Below, piece after piece: positions 1 to 7,739 of a DNA stretch of 64,000 nt; the first letter of the stretch is position 1; every line of letters starts with the position of its first letter. The notes beneath the pieces were generated by a model. It saw only the letters and a list, made by a program, of their open reading frames with translations. It was not told the origin of the DNA and did not search any database. Position numbers and translations under genes: made by a program. The stretch lies in NCBI GenBank assembly GCA_964544655.1, contig CAZJCM010000001.1:1-64000 (forward strand). The letters are read 5' to 3'. Source of the DNA: HyVt-443 sp964544655 (lineage in GTDB: Bacteria; Pseudomonadota; Gammaproteobacteria; Chromatiales; Chromatiaceae).

Positions 1-851
1 ACCTCGGAGCGACGTACAAAGCCGCTGCCATCGAGCACCATCGCCAGGGTAAGCAGGGGGCTGTCCGTGCGCTTCTCTTTGGAGTGACCCCGTTTCGCTT
101 TGGTATTGGCTGTCATCTCCCCCTCGAAATAGGTGTTGGTCAGATCATACAGGGTCACCGTGGTCGATAGCCCGAACAGATCACTGACCCGTTCAAACAG
201 GGCCGTCTCCAGCGCTGTTTTCGAGGAGAGCAAGCGATCGGCGCAGCGGTACAGTGAGGAGAGGCTGATAGCCTCATAGTCCACATCCAACAACTCCCCC
301 AGGCCACTGCGCTCACCGAGCCAGTGGTAGGTGCTCAACTCCGAGCCCGGCACGGCCATGCGCCCGATAATCGAGCCCAAGGCGGCCGCCCGCTGTGGGC
401 CTGTGAAGCCCAGCGTCCCGAGCAATCCAGGGAAGTCCACCTGGCGCATCGCCCAGAGTGCGGCAGCCTCTACTCCCACCGTGCGTGGGCGCAGCAGTTC
501 CATGGAATCCACATCGACCGACTGCACATCGGCGGCAGGGGACGAGGGTGTTTCAACGGCACTGCGCGGCTGCTTGGCGCGGGCAAGCAGCTGTGCCGTG
601 ATGCGTTGGGCGTGACGTTCGAGCGCCGCTGGACAGGAAGATGGCACCAAGGCCGCCTGTGCGCTGAGCAGTTCCTCAATGCGGGCGCACAGCGTCGGCC
701 ATTGCGCCTGCTCCACATCGAAATGGCGACCGAGATTGAGCAGGGTGATCTGCTTGACTTTGCCACCTACCCGTTCGGAACGCACCAGCCGGTGGGTGTA
801 ATACCGTTCGCCGGTGCTGGTGTTGCGGGTTTGGGTGCGTCGTATATACAT
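1..851 (-). CDS. IS1634-family transposase, partial (C-terminus beyond left edge)
   Basis: This DDE transposase would catalyse cut-and-paste or copy-out of its element. An uninterrupted minus-strand frame starts at the ATG at 851 and stays open to base 1, giving about 283 residues. The family is normally about 500-600 residues, so roughly half is visible. The N-terminus carries the IS1634-type segment with GERYYTHRLV and ITLLNLGRH. A segment near residue 235 reads TLYDLTNTYFEGE; its aspartate is the first DDE acidic residue of the IS4/IS1634 superfamily. I saw no frameshift when checking codons along the frame, so the copy may be intact. The other two catalytic residues lie outside the window. 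Confidence 0.85.
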   Translation of the reverse strand, partial: MYIRRTQTRNTSTGERYYTHRLVRSERVGGKVKQITLLNLGRHFDVEQAQWPTLCARIEELLSAQAALVPSSCPAALERHAQRITAQLLARAKQPRSAVETPSSPAADVQSVDVDSMELLRPRTVGVEAAALWAMRQVDFPGLLGTLGFTGPQRAAALGSIIGRMAVPGSELSTYHWLGERSGLGELLDVDYEAISLSSLYRCADRLLSSKTALETALFERVSDLFGLSTTVTLYDLTNTYFEGEMTANTKAKRGHSKEKRTDSPLLTLAMVLDGSGFVRRSE

Positions 852-1003
852 ATGGCCGACGCTACCGAAATTGGAATGAGAGTACAAGGGGGTATACGAA
901 ATATTATGGCACTACTTTCTGATTTATAGACTTCCTGAACGGAAAATCAATAAGTTAAAGCCATATTAGGATCGATTTTGCTCAGTAGCTGACAAATATG
1001 GGT
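1..1003 (-). mobile_element. IS1634-family insertion sequence, left part outside the window
   Basis: The transposase reading frame plus roughly 150 bases upstream of it form the right part of an insertion sequence. The right boundary is set at about 985-1005. There the reading frame of the neighbouring protease gene stops matching its family, and the sequence becomes AT-rich with a GTAGCTGACAAATATGGG-like end. The terminal repeat and target duplication cannot be confirmed because the other end is outside the window. The boundary is an inference; the presence of the element is clear from the transposase. Confidence 0.75.
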
Positions 1004-1414
1004 TAGCGCGATACTGGTTGCGCCAGTGTCCAGCAGCATGTCTGTGGTGCGCCCGTTGATGCTGCCAACGGTGCGATAACTGCCCGCGGCGTCACGCAGG
1101 ATCCTCACCTCGAAACGCTCCCGCTTGGCATAGTTACCACCTACATGATGGCCCAGTTCATACTCCCTTCGCTCGCCATCGACCTCGAGCAACGCCTTGC
1201 GTGCGGTTGCCGAGATCAACAGCACACCTTCCGGGCTCTTCTCGCCGGCACGCAGAAAACGTTGGTGTCCGTCGATCTCCAGCATCACCTTGCCGGAGAA
1301 AAGGGCCATCACACGGATACGCCCGACCGCTTGTGCCTCTTCTTCCAGGCCACAGAGCGTCAGCACCAGCAACAAAGAAAGAATTGCCCGCCCGGGTCTG
1401 TTGCAAAACACCAT
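947..1414 (-). pseudogene. Retropepsin-like aspartic protease gene truncated by the IS element
   Basis: The first about 135 residues match the TIGR02281/clan AA aspartic proteases of proteobacteria. There is a signal peptide or membrane segment at residues 10-28 (AILSLLLVLTLCGL), then a small SH3-like region, then the start of the retropepsin domain. The catalytic LDTGATSIAL motif lies near residues 127-136. The family continues for about 80 more residues after this motif. Here the frame instead reads an unrelated tail of about 20 residues and stops at 947. The change coincides with the end of the transposon, so the gene is most likely broken and its remaining half lies left of the window. 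A truncated periplasmic product could still be made, but dimerisation and the flap region would be missing. Confidence 0.8.
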
Positions 1415-1427
1415 TCCCTGCCCTCCC

Positions 1428-1907
1428 TCAGATTATCCGTATCAAGACCTGCAAAATCCCCCAGGCAAACAGCCCGGCGATCAGATCATCGAGCATGATT
1501 CCGAGCCCCCCCGCAACCTTCCTGTCGAGCCAACCGATCGGCCAGGGTTTGAGGATATCGAAAAAACGGAACAGGACAAAACCGGCAACGATCCAGCCCC
1601 AGCCTGCCGGAATCGACCAGAGGGTGATCAGCAGACCGACCCATTCATCCCAGACGATCCCGCCATGGTCATGCACACCGAGATCCTGTGACACCTTTTC
1701 ACACAGCCAGACACCAAACAGAAACATGCCGGCGACCAGCAGCAGATAGGCCATTGCGGGGAGTGGCCGGAGTAACAGATAGAGTGGCAGGGCAGCCAAT
1801 GTACCGAAGGTCCCCGGCGCCATGGGCATAGCACCGGACCCCAGACCAAAGGCCAGCAGGTGGAGAGGATTGGACCAGCGCAACCCCGAATCAGGGTGAT
1901 TGGAAAT
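1428..1907 (-). CDS. pgpA: Phosphatidylglycerophosphatase A
   Basis: This enzyme dephosphorylates phosphatidylglycerol-phosphate to phosphatidylglycerol at the inner membrane. The product has several hydrophobic helices and the family motifs GSGAMPMAPGTFGT near the N-terminus, DHGGIVWDEWVG in the middle, RFFDILKPWPI, and MLDDLIAG near the end. The frame runs open upstream into thiL, but no ATG or GTG lies at a suitable place. I chose an ATT at 1907 because GGAGGG sits seven bases upstream and the resulting 159-residue protein begins where relatives do. A TTG at 1883 (151 residues) is the alternative but lacks a well-spaced ribosome site. It overlaps the end of thiL by about 17 bases and is the last gene of the riboflavin/thiamine run. 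Confidence 0.9.
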   Translation of the reverse strand: MSNHPDSGLRWSNPLHLLAFGLGSGAMPMAPGTFGTLAALPLYLLLRPLPAMAYLLLVAGMFLFGVWLCEKVSQDLGVHDHGGIVWDEWVGLLITLWSIPAGWGWIVAGFVLFRFFDILKPWPIGWLDRKVAGGLGIMLDDLIAGLFAWGILQVLIRII

Positions 1908-2853
1908 GGGTATACCCTCCAGCAGCAAATTGCAGCAGATCGCCGTTTGCCTGCCGGCAGCGAATGCCGGACTCCGCCTCCACAACACCAATCCAGGTCA
2001 GCCGGTCACCGCTACGCGCCACCTGCGCCTGCGCCTCCTCCCGGCGTTCTGCCGGTACCGTAACGCAGAGCTCATAGTCATCGCCAGACGCCAGTGGCAG
2101 GGCCCAGTCAGCGCTCTTCTGCAGATGGCGCGACACCGGCGGAGAGAGCGGCAACCGGTCCAGATCCAGCGTGGCGCCGACCCGACTGCGTTCGCAAATA
2201 TGCCCCAGGTCTGCCAGCAGACCATCGGACACATCGATCGCCGCATGGGCCAGGCCCAGCAGGGCCCGGCCTGCCTCGATGCGGGGTTCGGGGCAATCTA
2301 GACGCCGTTGCAGATAGGCATCGTCTTCGGCCGATCCAACCCCTCCCCTCAGGGCAAGACCGGCATCACCCAAGGTGCCGGTGACACCGATCAGGTCCCC
2401 AGGCCGGGCCGCATCCCGGCGCAATGCCTGGCCAGCGGGCAGCAGTCCATGGATCTGCAGGGTGAGGTTCAGTGGCCCGCGGGTGGTGTCGCCACCGATC
2501 AACTGCACCCCGTGTCTGGCCGCGAGACGGGCCAACCCGTGACTGAAGGCGGCCAGCCACGCCTCATCGACTGCTGGCAGGGTAAGGCCGAGGGTGACCC
2601 AGGCCGGCGTCGCCCCCATGGCCGCCAGATCACTGAGATTGACCGCCAACGCCTTGTGACCGAGAGATTCCGGATCTGCTCCGGGGCGAAAATGAACACC
2701 CTCGACCAGGGTATCCATACTGACCACCAGGTGCTGTCCCGGCGGCGGTTGCAGCAACGCACAATCGTCACCGACCCCCAACAGGACATCGGTACGGTCT
2801 GGGCCCACAGCGACGAAATAGCGCTGGATCAGATCGAATTCAGAGAGTGCCAT
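1891..2853 (-). CDS. thiL: Thiamine-monophosphate kinase
   Basis: ThiL phosphorylates thiamine monophosphate to thiamine pyrophosphate with ATP, the last step of cofactor synthesis. The start at 2853 gives MALSEFDLIQRYF, the usual N-terminus; an upstream in-frame start would add 14 atypical residues. AIRS/PurM-like motifs are present: GVGDDCALL near residue 27, the metal-binding SMDTLVEGVHF near residue 45, LSDLAAMGA, GGDTTRG, and IDVSDGLLADLGH further on. At 320 residues it has the normal family length. A gap of about 260 bases separates it from nusB upstream; I see no gene in that gap. The grouping nusB-thiL-pgpA is common in proteobacteria. Confidence 0.96.
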   Translation of the reverse strand: MALSEFDLIQRYFVAVGPDRTDVLLGVGDDCALLQPPPGQHLVVSMDTLVEGVHFRPGADPESLGHKALAVNLSDLAAMGATPAWVTLGLTLPAVDEAWLAAFSHGLARLAARHGVQLIGGDTTRGPLNLTLQIHGLLPAGQALRRDAARPGDLIGVTGTLGDAGLALRGGVGSAEDDAYLQRRLDCPEPRIEAGRALLGLAHAAIDVSDGLLADLGHICERSRVGATLDLDRLPLSPPVSRHLQKSADWALPLASGDDYELCVTVPAERREEAQAQVARSGDRLTWIGVVEAESGIRCRQANGDLLQFAAGGYTHFQSP

Positions 2854-3115
2854 AGATGGAGCATAGCATGGGAGAAAGCGATGCTTCAGCTGCAACCGGG
2901 ATCATCGCTGCCAACGTCGACCGCCGAAAGCTGCTGTGAACATGCCCGGAAGCAACCGTTCAGCATCGTTACAGACTGGCCACTGAGAATAGTTACGCCC
3001 TGAGGCGAGATTCGATGGTAGCGCAGAAGTCGTCGTCGCGCCGCAGGGATAAGATGGTGCTGCACCGATCATGGCACCGCAGCCCGCGGCCGGGACACTC
3101 CTCGACGACCTTTGG

Positions 3116-3535
3116 CTATTTGATCTCGGCGGTACGCGTCTTGTGTGCCAGCTTGTCGAGCACCCCGTTGACGTAGCGATGGCCCTGCTCGGCGCCGAAC
3201 ACCTTGGCCAGCTCCACCGCTTCGTTGATCACCACCCGATACGGCACCTCGGGGTGCTGCAGCAGTTCGTACGCGCCCAGGCGGAGAATCGCCCGCTCCA
3301 CCGGGTCGACACTTTCGATGGAGCGATCCAGGCAGCCTCTCAACTGCTCATCCAGTTGGTTCAGATGCCCCGGTACGCCGTGCAGCAGCGTCTTGAAATA
3401 GGCCAGGTCGAAACTGCCAGGATCCTGCTCGGAGAGAAACTGATCCTGGATGTCGCGGATGTCCTGGCCGGTCAACTGCCACTGATAGAGGGCCTGTACG
3501 GCATGATGCCGGGCCTGACTCTTTTTATTGCTCAT
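3116..3535 (-). CDS. nusB: Transcription antitermination factor NusB
   Basis: NusB binds boxA RNA with NusE (ribosomal protein S10) and helps RNA polymerase read through rRNA operons. The 139-residue all-helical protein shows the family start KSQARHHAVQALYQWQLTG, the central ERAILRLGAYELL, and the segment VINEAVELAKVFGAEQGHRYVNGVLDKLA. Its ATG overlaps the stop codon of ribH in an ATGA arrangement at 3532-3535, so the two are translationally coupled. Pairing with lumazine synthase is near universal in proteobacteria. Confidence 0.97.
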   Translation of the reverse strand: MSNKKSQARHHAVQALYQWQLTGQDIRDIQDQFLSEQDPGSFDLAYFKTLLHGVPGHLNQLDEQLRGCLDRSIESVDPVERAILRLGAYELLQHPEVPYRVVINEAVELAKVFGAEQGHRYVNGVLDKLAHKTRTAEIK

Positions 3536-4005
3536 CCGTCGATCTGGCGTAACACATTGACCATTTCCACCGCCGACATGGCCGCCTCGGCACCCTTGTT
3601 TCCGGCCTTGGTGCCGGCGCGCTCGATGGCCTGCTCAATAGTATCAACGGTGAGCACGCCGAAGGCGATCGGCACCCCGTGCTTGAGGCTGACCTGGGCC
3701 ATCCCTTTTACGCATTCGCCGGCGACATAATCGAAATGCGGGGTGCCACCACGAATCACCGCACCCAGGGCAATGATGGCGTCATAGCCGCCCTTGTCGG
3801 CGATCTTCTCCAGCACCAGAGGCATCTCAAAGGCGCCTGGCACACGGACGATGGTGATCTCCTCATCCTTTGCACCATGGCGTTTCAGGGCATCTACCGC
3901 CCCATCCAGGAGACTCTCCACGACAAAGCTGTTGAAGCGCGCCACGACCAGGCAAAAACGCCCGCCCTGTATGGTCAATGCACCTTCTATGGTTTTGATT
4001 GCCAT
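3532..4005 (-). CDS. ribH: 6,7-dimethyl-8-ribityllumazine synthase
   Basis: This enzyme condenses 5-amino-6-ribitylamino-uracil with dihydroxybutanone phosphate to give lumazine, the penultimate riboflavin step. The 157-residue protein has the phosphate- and substrate-binding segments FNSFVVESLLDGA, VPGAFEMPLV and GAVIRGGTPHFDYV. The histidine in the last segment is the expected catalytic base. It has the normal length of a capsid-forming type I lumazine synthase. It is followed directly by nusB with a four-base overlap and preceded by ribBA after a 137-base gap that contains a hairpin. Confidence 0.97.
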   Translation of the reverse strand: MAIKTIEGALTIQGGRFCLVVARFNSFVVESLLDGAVDALKRHGAKDEEITIVRVPGAFEMPLVLEKIADKGGYDAIIALGAVIRGGTPHFDYVAGECVKGMAQVSLKHGVPIAFGVLTVDTIEQAIERAGTKAGNKGAEAAMSAVEMVNVLRQIDG

Positions 4006-4072
4006 TACGAAAACCTTCTAAAAAAGTAATTGTCAACTTGGCCGGTAACCAGATCCGCAGGAACCGTACCCC

Positions 4073-4106
4073 CGCGGCGAATCCGACCACCGAATCATTC
4101 GCCGCG
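4073..4106. terminator. GC-rich hairpin between ribBA and ribH
   Basis: CGCGGCGAAT at 4073-4082 is exactly complementary to ATTCGCCGCG at 4097-4106, with a 14-base loop. No T-tract follows on the minus strand, so it is not a classical terminator. It may slow transcription, stabilise mRNA ends or serve as a processing site between ribBA and ribH. Confidence 0.4.
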
Positions 4107-4142
4107 AGGCACCGATCCTACAGTGTATGCAGATGCCATTGA

Positions 4143-5255
4143 TCACTGGGAGCCGACATATTCGACCACCTCTAGATCGAATCCCGAGATCCCATGAAGG
4201 CTCATCGGCGCACTCAATACACGCATCTTATGCACACCAAGATCGGACAGGATCTGGGCACCGACGCCGAACGTTCGCAGTTGCCGGCTGTTGTCACCGG
4301 AATTGTGCGCCTCGACCTGACCGGGAAACTGGATCTCGCGCATGCGCTGGATGATGTCCCGGGTGGTGTCATGATTGCGCAGCACCACGATGATACCACC
4401 ACCCTCCTCGGCCACACGCTGCATGGCTCCGCGCAACGGCCAACCGCAGCCTTCATAGTGCGTGGAGAACAGGTCACACAGGGTATTCTGCATATGCACC
4501 CGAACCATTACCGGCTGTTCAGCCGACACCTCTCCCATGACCAAGGCCAGGTGTAACTCGTTGTCCACGCAGTCCTGGTAGGCAACCATGCGAAAATCGC
4601 CATATTCCGTAGGCAGGATGCATTCGCTGACCCGCTCCACGGTCTTCTCGTTACGCACCCGGTAATGGATCAGATCGGCGATGGTGCCGATCTTCAGATC
4701 ATGCTCCCGGGCAAACAGCTCCAGATCCGGGCGCCGCGCCATGGTGCCATCTTCATTCAGGATCTCCACGATCACGGAGGCCGGCATCAACCCGGCCAAC
4801 CGCGCCAGGTCGCAACCTGCCTCGGTATGACCAGCCCGCACAAGTACGCCGCCGGGCTGAGCCATGAGGGGGAAGATGTGGCCCGGCTGGACGATATCCT
4901 CCGGCCTTGCATCCGGCTTCACCGCGGCCAGCACGGTAGTGGCACGGTCCGCGGCGGAAATGCCCGTGGTGACCCCTTCCGCCGCCTCGATGGAGACGGT
5001 GAAATTGGTCGCGTGAGCTGATTCGTTGACACCCACCATCAGCGGCAGGCGCAGCTGCTGACAGCGTTCCTTGGTCAGGGTGAGGCAAATCAGGCCACGG
5101 CCATAGCGGGCCATGAAATTGATCGCCTCCGGGGTGACGTGCTCCGCCGCCATGATCAGATCGCCTTCGTTCTCGCGATCCTCATCATCCATGATGATTA
5201 CCATCCGGCCCTGACGCAGCTCTTCGATGATCTCTTCAGTCGTATTCAGATCCAT
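4143..5255 (-). CDS. ribBA: Dihydroxybutanone-phosphate synthase fused to a degenerate GTP cyclohydrolase II domain (RibBX type)
   Basis: The N-terminal domain (about residues 1-200) converts ribulose 5-phosphate to dihydroxybutanone phosphate. It contains the metal/substrate motif DDEDRENEGD near residue 23 and GHTEAGCDLARLAG near residue 142. The C-terminal domain (about 205-365) has the GTP cyclohydrolase II fold. The zinc-cysteine cluster is damaged, however: the usual SECLTGD is replaced by MQNTLCD, and the usual RCDCG by YEGCGWP. Only fragments of the zinc site remain. I therefore infer that the RibA activity is lost and supplied by a separate ribA elsewhere, as reported for RibBX proteins in several gammaproteobacteria. 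It lies between riboflavin synthase and lumazine synthase on the same strand. Confidence 0.93.
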   Translation of the reverse strand: MDLNTTEEIIEELRQGRMVIIMDDEDRENEGDLIMAAEHVTPEAINFMARYGRGLICLTLTKERCQQLRLPLMVGVNESAHATNFTVSIEAAEGVTTGISAADRATTVLAAVKPDARPEDIVQPGHIFPLMAQPGGVLVRAGHTEAGCDLARLAGLMPASVIVEILNEDGTMARRPDLELFAREHDLKIGTIADLIHYRVRNEKTVERVSECILPTEYGDFRMVAYQDCVDNELHLALVMGEVSAEQPVMVRVHMQNTLCDLFSTHYEGCGWPLRGAMQRVAEEGGGIIVVLRNHDTTRDIIQRMREIQFPGQVEAHNSGDNSRQLRTFGVGAQILSDLGVHKMRVLSAPMSLHGISGFDLEVVEYVGSQ

Positions 5256-5342
5256 AAGGACGCCACTTCGATGTCTCGGTTACTTCCGCAGTGCGGAAAA
5301 CCCGGCATATTAGCAAATCTGAGCGGTCTGGGGAAAATCTGC

Positions 5343-6002
5343 TCAAGAGAACCCTGCCCGGACCAGCTTCTCCAGGGTGAGCCCCCCATTCCCCGCCGGT
5401 TCCGCCGCCTGCTCACCCTGCAACAATCGCTCCAGGTAGCGGGCCAGCAGATCCACCTCCAGATTGACCAGGGTATCTGCCCGATATCCGGCCATAATCG
5501 TCCGCTGCAGACTATGAGGTACGAGATTCAGCTCGAATCGGTTGCCGTCCACCCCGTTCACCGTCAGACTGACACCATCCACGCAAATCGAGCCCTTGAG
5601 GGCGATATAACGGGACAGCTCCCCTGGCGCCTCGATGCGAAAACGAACCGACCGGGCATCGGCACGGCGCTCCAGCACCTTCCCGACACCATCCACATGG
5701 CCACTCACCAGATGCCCGCCCAGCGGCGTGGACAGGGTCAAGGCCTTCTCCAGATTGAGTGGCGCCCCCACTTGCAACCCTCCAAGCGTGGTCAGCCCCA
5801 GGCTCTCCTGGGAGACATCGGCGCAAAACCCATTCCCAGGCAGCTCCACCACCGTCAGGCAGACCCCATTGGTGGCGATGCTGTCGCCCAGGCGCACATC
5901 GTCCAGCGCCAGTGCGCCACTATCTATCCGTAATCGTACATCACCGCCACGCTGCTCCCGTTCAACCAGGGTTCCAATCGCCTGTATGATGCCTGTGAAC
6001 AT
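5343..6002 (-). CDS. ribE: Riboflavin synthase, alpha subunit
   Basis: The enzyme dismutates two lumazines to riboflavin and the pyrimidine precursor. The 219-residue protein has the two tandem lumazine-binding repeats expected: the first begins at MFTGIIQAIG and the second near residue 98 at HLVSGHVDGVG. The first repeat contains SIATNGVCLTVVE and the second contains ICVDGVSLTVNGVD, which are the ligand-binding strands. It starts 13 bases after the ribD stop codon, in the same transcription direction, so it is most likely in one operon with ribD, ribBA and ribH. Confidence 0.97.
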   Translation of the reverse strand: MFTGIIQAIGTLVEREQRGGDVRLRIDSGALALDDVRLGDSIATNGVCLTVVELPGNGFCADVSQESLGLTTLGGLQVGAPLNLEKALTLSTPLGGHLVSGHVDGVGKVLERRADARSVRFRIEAPGELSRYIALKGSICVDGVSLTVNGVDGNRFELNLVPHSLQRTIMAGYRADTLVNLEVDLLARYLERLLQGEQAAEPAGNGGLTLEKLVRAGFS

Positions 6003-6015
6003 TGCCGTCTCACCC

Positions 6016-7152
6016 CTAATCTACTGAATCAACGCCGTATCTTGGGGCAGCAATTATGCGGATATCCGCCCCCACCTGCCGTAGATCCCGGATCTGCAAT
6101 GCAATGCGGTCTTGCATCCGCGCCAGTCCGGGCAGGTGAAACAGCCCGCGCGCCTCATCACCCATGATGTGTGGTGCGGTATAGATCACCAGTTCGTCGA
6201 TGATGCCGGCCTGCAACGCTGCACCCGCCAGGGTCGGCCCGGCCTCGACCAGCACTTCATTGATCTGCCGCCGGGCCAACTGCTGCAGCAGTCGCTGCAG
6301 ATCGACCCGGCCGTTCCCGGCGGGCAACCGCAGCACCTCGGCGCCGGCATGGGTCAATATTTCGGTCCGTTGCGGATCATCCGTCGTAGTGACGATCAGG
6401 GTCTTGCCGGCCAGGCCCAGCATCCGGGCGTCGGCCGGTGTCTGCAGCCGGGAGTCCAGCACCACCCGCAACGGCTGCAGCAGATACTCGGGCGACTCCA
6501 CCCCCGGCAATCGATCGGCACCGATACGCACATTCATCGACGGGTCGTCCGCCAGCAATGTGCCTATCCCGGTGACGATGGCATCGCTGCGCGCCCGCAG
6601 CCGCTGCACGTCCAGCCGAGACGCCTCACCCGTGATCCATTTGCTTTCGCCGCTGGCCATGGCGGTACGCCCATCCAGGCTCATGGCCAGTTTGCAGCGC
6701 ACCCAGGGACGTCCTGCTGTCATGCGCCGAATGAAACCGGGATTCAGCGCCTCGGCCTCGGTCTGCAGCACACCCAGCGTCACCTCGATCCCGGCCTGGC
6801 GCAACAGGGTCATCCCGTCACCAGCAACCAGAGGGTTGGGATCCTGCATCGCCACCACAACCCGTTTCACTCCCGCCTCGATCAGGCCCATGGTGCAGGG
6901 CGGAGTCCGCCCCTGATGGCAGCAGGGTTCCAGCGTGACATAGGCGGTCGCGCCCCGGGCGTCCGCCCCCGCCTGTGCCAAGGCGTTACGTTCGGCATGG
7001 GGTTCGCCGGCCCGGCGGTGCCACCCCTCACCCACGATACGCCCATCCCGCACCAGCACGCAGCCGACCCGCGGATTGGGATGGGTGGTATAGAGGCCTT
7101 TACGGGCCAGCCGGATGGCCCGGGCCATATATCGATGATCCTGCGCCCCCAT
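6016..7152 (-). CDS. ribD: Bifunctional riboflavin deaminase/reductase
   Basis: RibD carries out the deamination and side-chain reduction after GTP ring opening. I chose the ATG at 7152, which shares one base with the nrdR stop codon; a longer frame upstream overlaps nrdR and has no family similarity. The deaminase domain (1-145) has the zinc ligands His52 in PHAERNAL and Cys77 and Cys86 in PCCHQGRTPPC. The reductase domain (about 150-370) has MSLDGRTA, ESKWITG and a late glycine-rich EAGPTLAGAAL. At 378 residues it is full length. Confidence 0.97.
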   Translation of the reverse strand: MGAQDHRYMARAIRLARKGLYTTHPNPRVGCVLVRDGRIVGEGWHRRAGEPHAERNALAQAGADARGATAYVTLEPCCHQGRTPPCTMGLIEAGVKRVVVAMQDPNPLVAGDGMTLLRQAGIEVTLGVLQTEAEALNPGFIRRMTAGRPWVRCKLAMSLDGRTAMASGESKWITGEASRLDVQRLRARSDAIVTGIGTLLADDPSMNVRIGADRLPGVESPEYLLQPLRVVLDSRLQTPADARMLGLAGKTLIVTTTDDPQRTEILTHAGAEVLRLPAGNGRVDLQRLLQQLARRQINEVLVEAGPTLAGAALQAGIIDELVIYTAPHIMGDEARGLFHLPGLARMQDRIALQIRDLRQVGADIRIIAAPRYGVDSVD

Positions 7153-7658
7153 CACTCGTCGTCGCTGTCGAGCAGATCCATCTGGTGCCGGCGCACGTCC
7201 GGAGGCAACTGCTCCTCCAAGCGCTCGATCTCCTCCCGGAAGGCATTCACATCCTCGAATTTGCGATAGACCGAGGCGAACCGGACATAGGCTACCTGAT
7301 CCAGGCTGCGCAGTTCGTCCATCACCCATTCGCCGATCTGCCGCGAGGGCACCTCCCGCTCTCCAGTGGCCAGCAGGCGACGGCGGATGCGGCCCAGGGC
7401 ATCCTCCATCTGTTCCGTGCCTACCGGGCGCTTCTCCAGCGCCCGGGCCATGCCTGATGCCAGCTTCCTGCCATCAAACGGCACCCGGCTGCCATCCTGC
7501 TTGATCACCTTGGGCAGAGTCAGCTCCGCCGTCTCATAGGTGGTGAAACGCTCTTTACACAGGGTGCATTGACGGCGCCGGCGAACCTGATCCCCGTCAC
7601 TGAACAGACGGGAATCGATCACCTTGGTGTCCTGTGCTCCGCAGAAGGGACAGCGCAT
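7152..7658 (-). CDS. nrdR: Transcriptional repressor NrdR
   Basis: NrdR senses nucleotide levels through an ATP cone and represses ribonucleotide reductase genes. The start at 7658 gives MRCPFCGAQDTKVIDSR, the invariant family start; an upstream in-frame start adds 22 unrelated residues. The zinc ribbon cysteines are at 3, 6, 31 and 34 (RQCTLCKERFTTYE). The ATP-cone follows at about residues 49-139. The gene is coupled to ribD downstream by a one-base stop/start overlap. A stable hairpin (GCGGGGC/GCCCCGC, 7684-7701) lies in its upstream region, between it and glyA. Confidence 0.97.
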   Translation of the reverse strand: MRCPFCGAQDTKVIDSRLFSDGDQVRRRRQCTLCKERFTTYETAELTLPKVIKQDGSRVPFDGRKLASGMARALEKRPVGTEQMEDALGRIRRRLLATGEREVPSRQIGEWVMDELRSLDQVAYVRFASVYRKFEDVNAFREEIERLEEQLPPDVRRHQMDLLDSDDE

Positions 7659-7739
7659 GGTTCGTCGCTTATCGTTATGCCAGGCGGGGCTGTCGCCCCG
7701 CTTCGGCCGGCTCTTCCCGACCAACCGGTTGCATGGTGA

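Noticed and set aside
5256..5342. FMN riboswitch in front of ribBA
   Set aside because: The gap is under 90 bases and lacks the conserved RFN core. None of the other gaps in the riboflavin run shows it.
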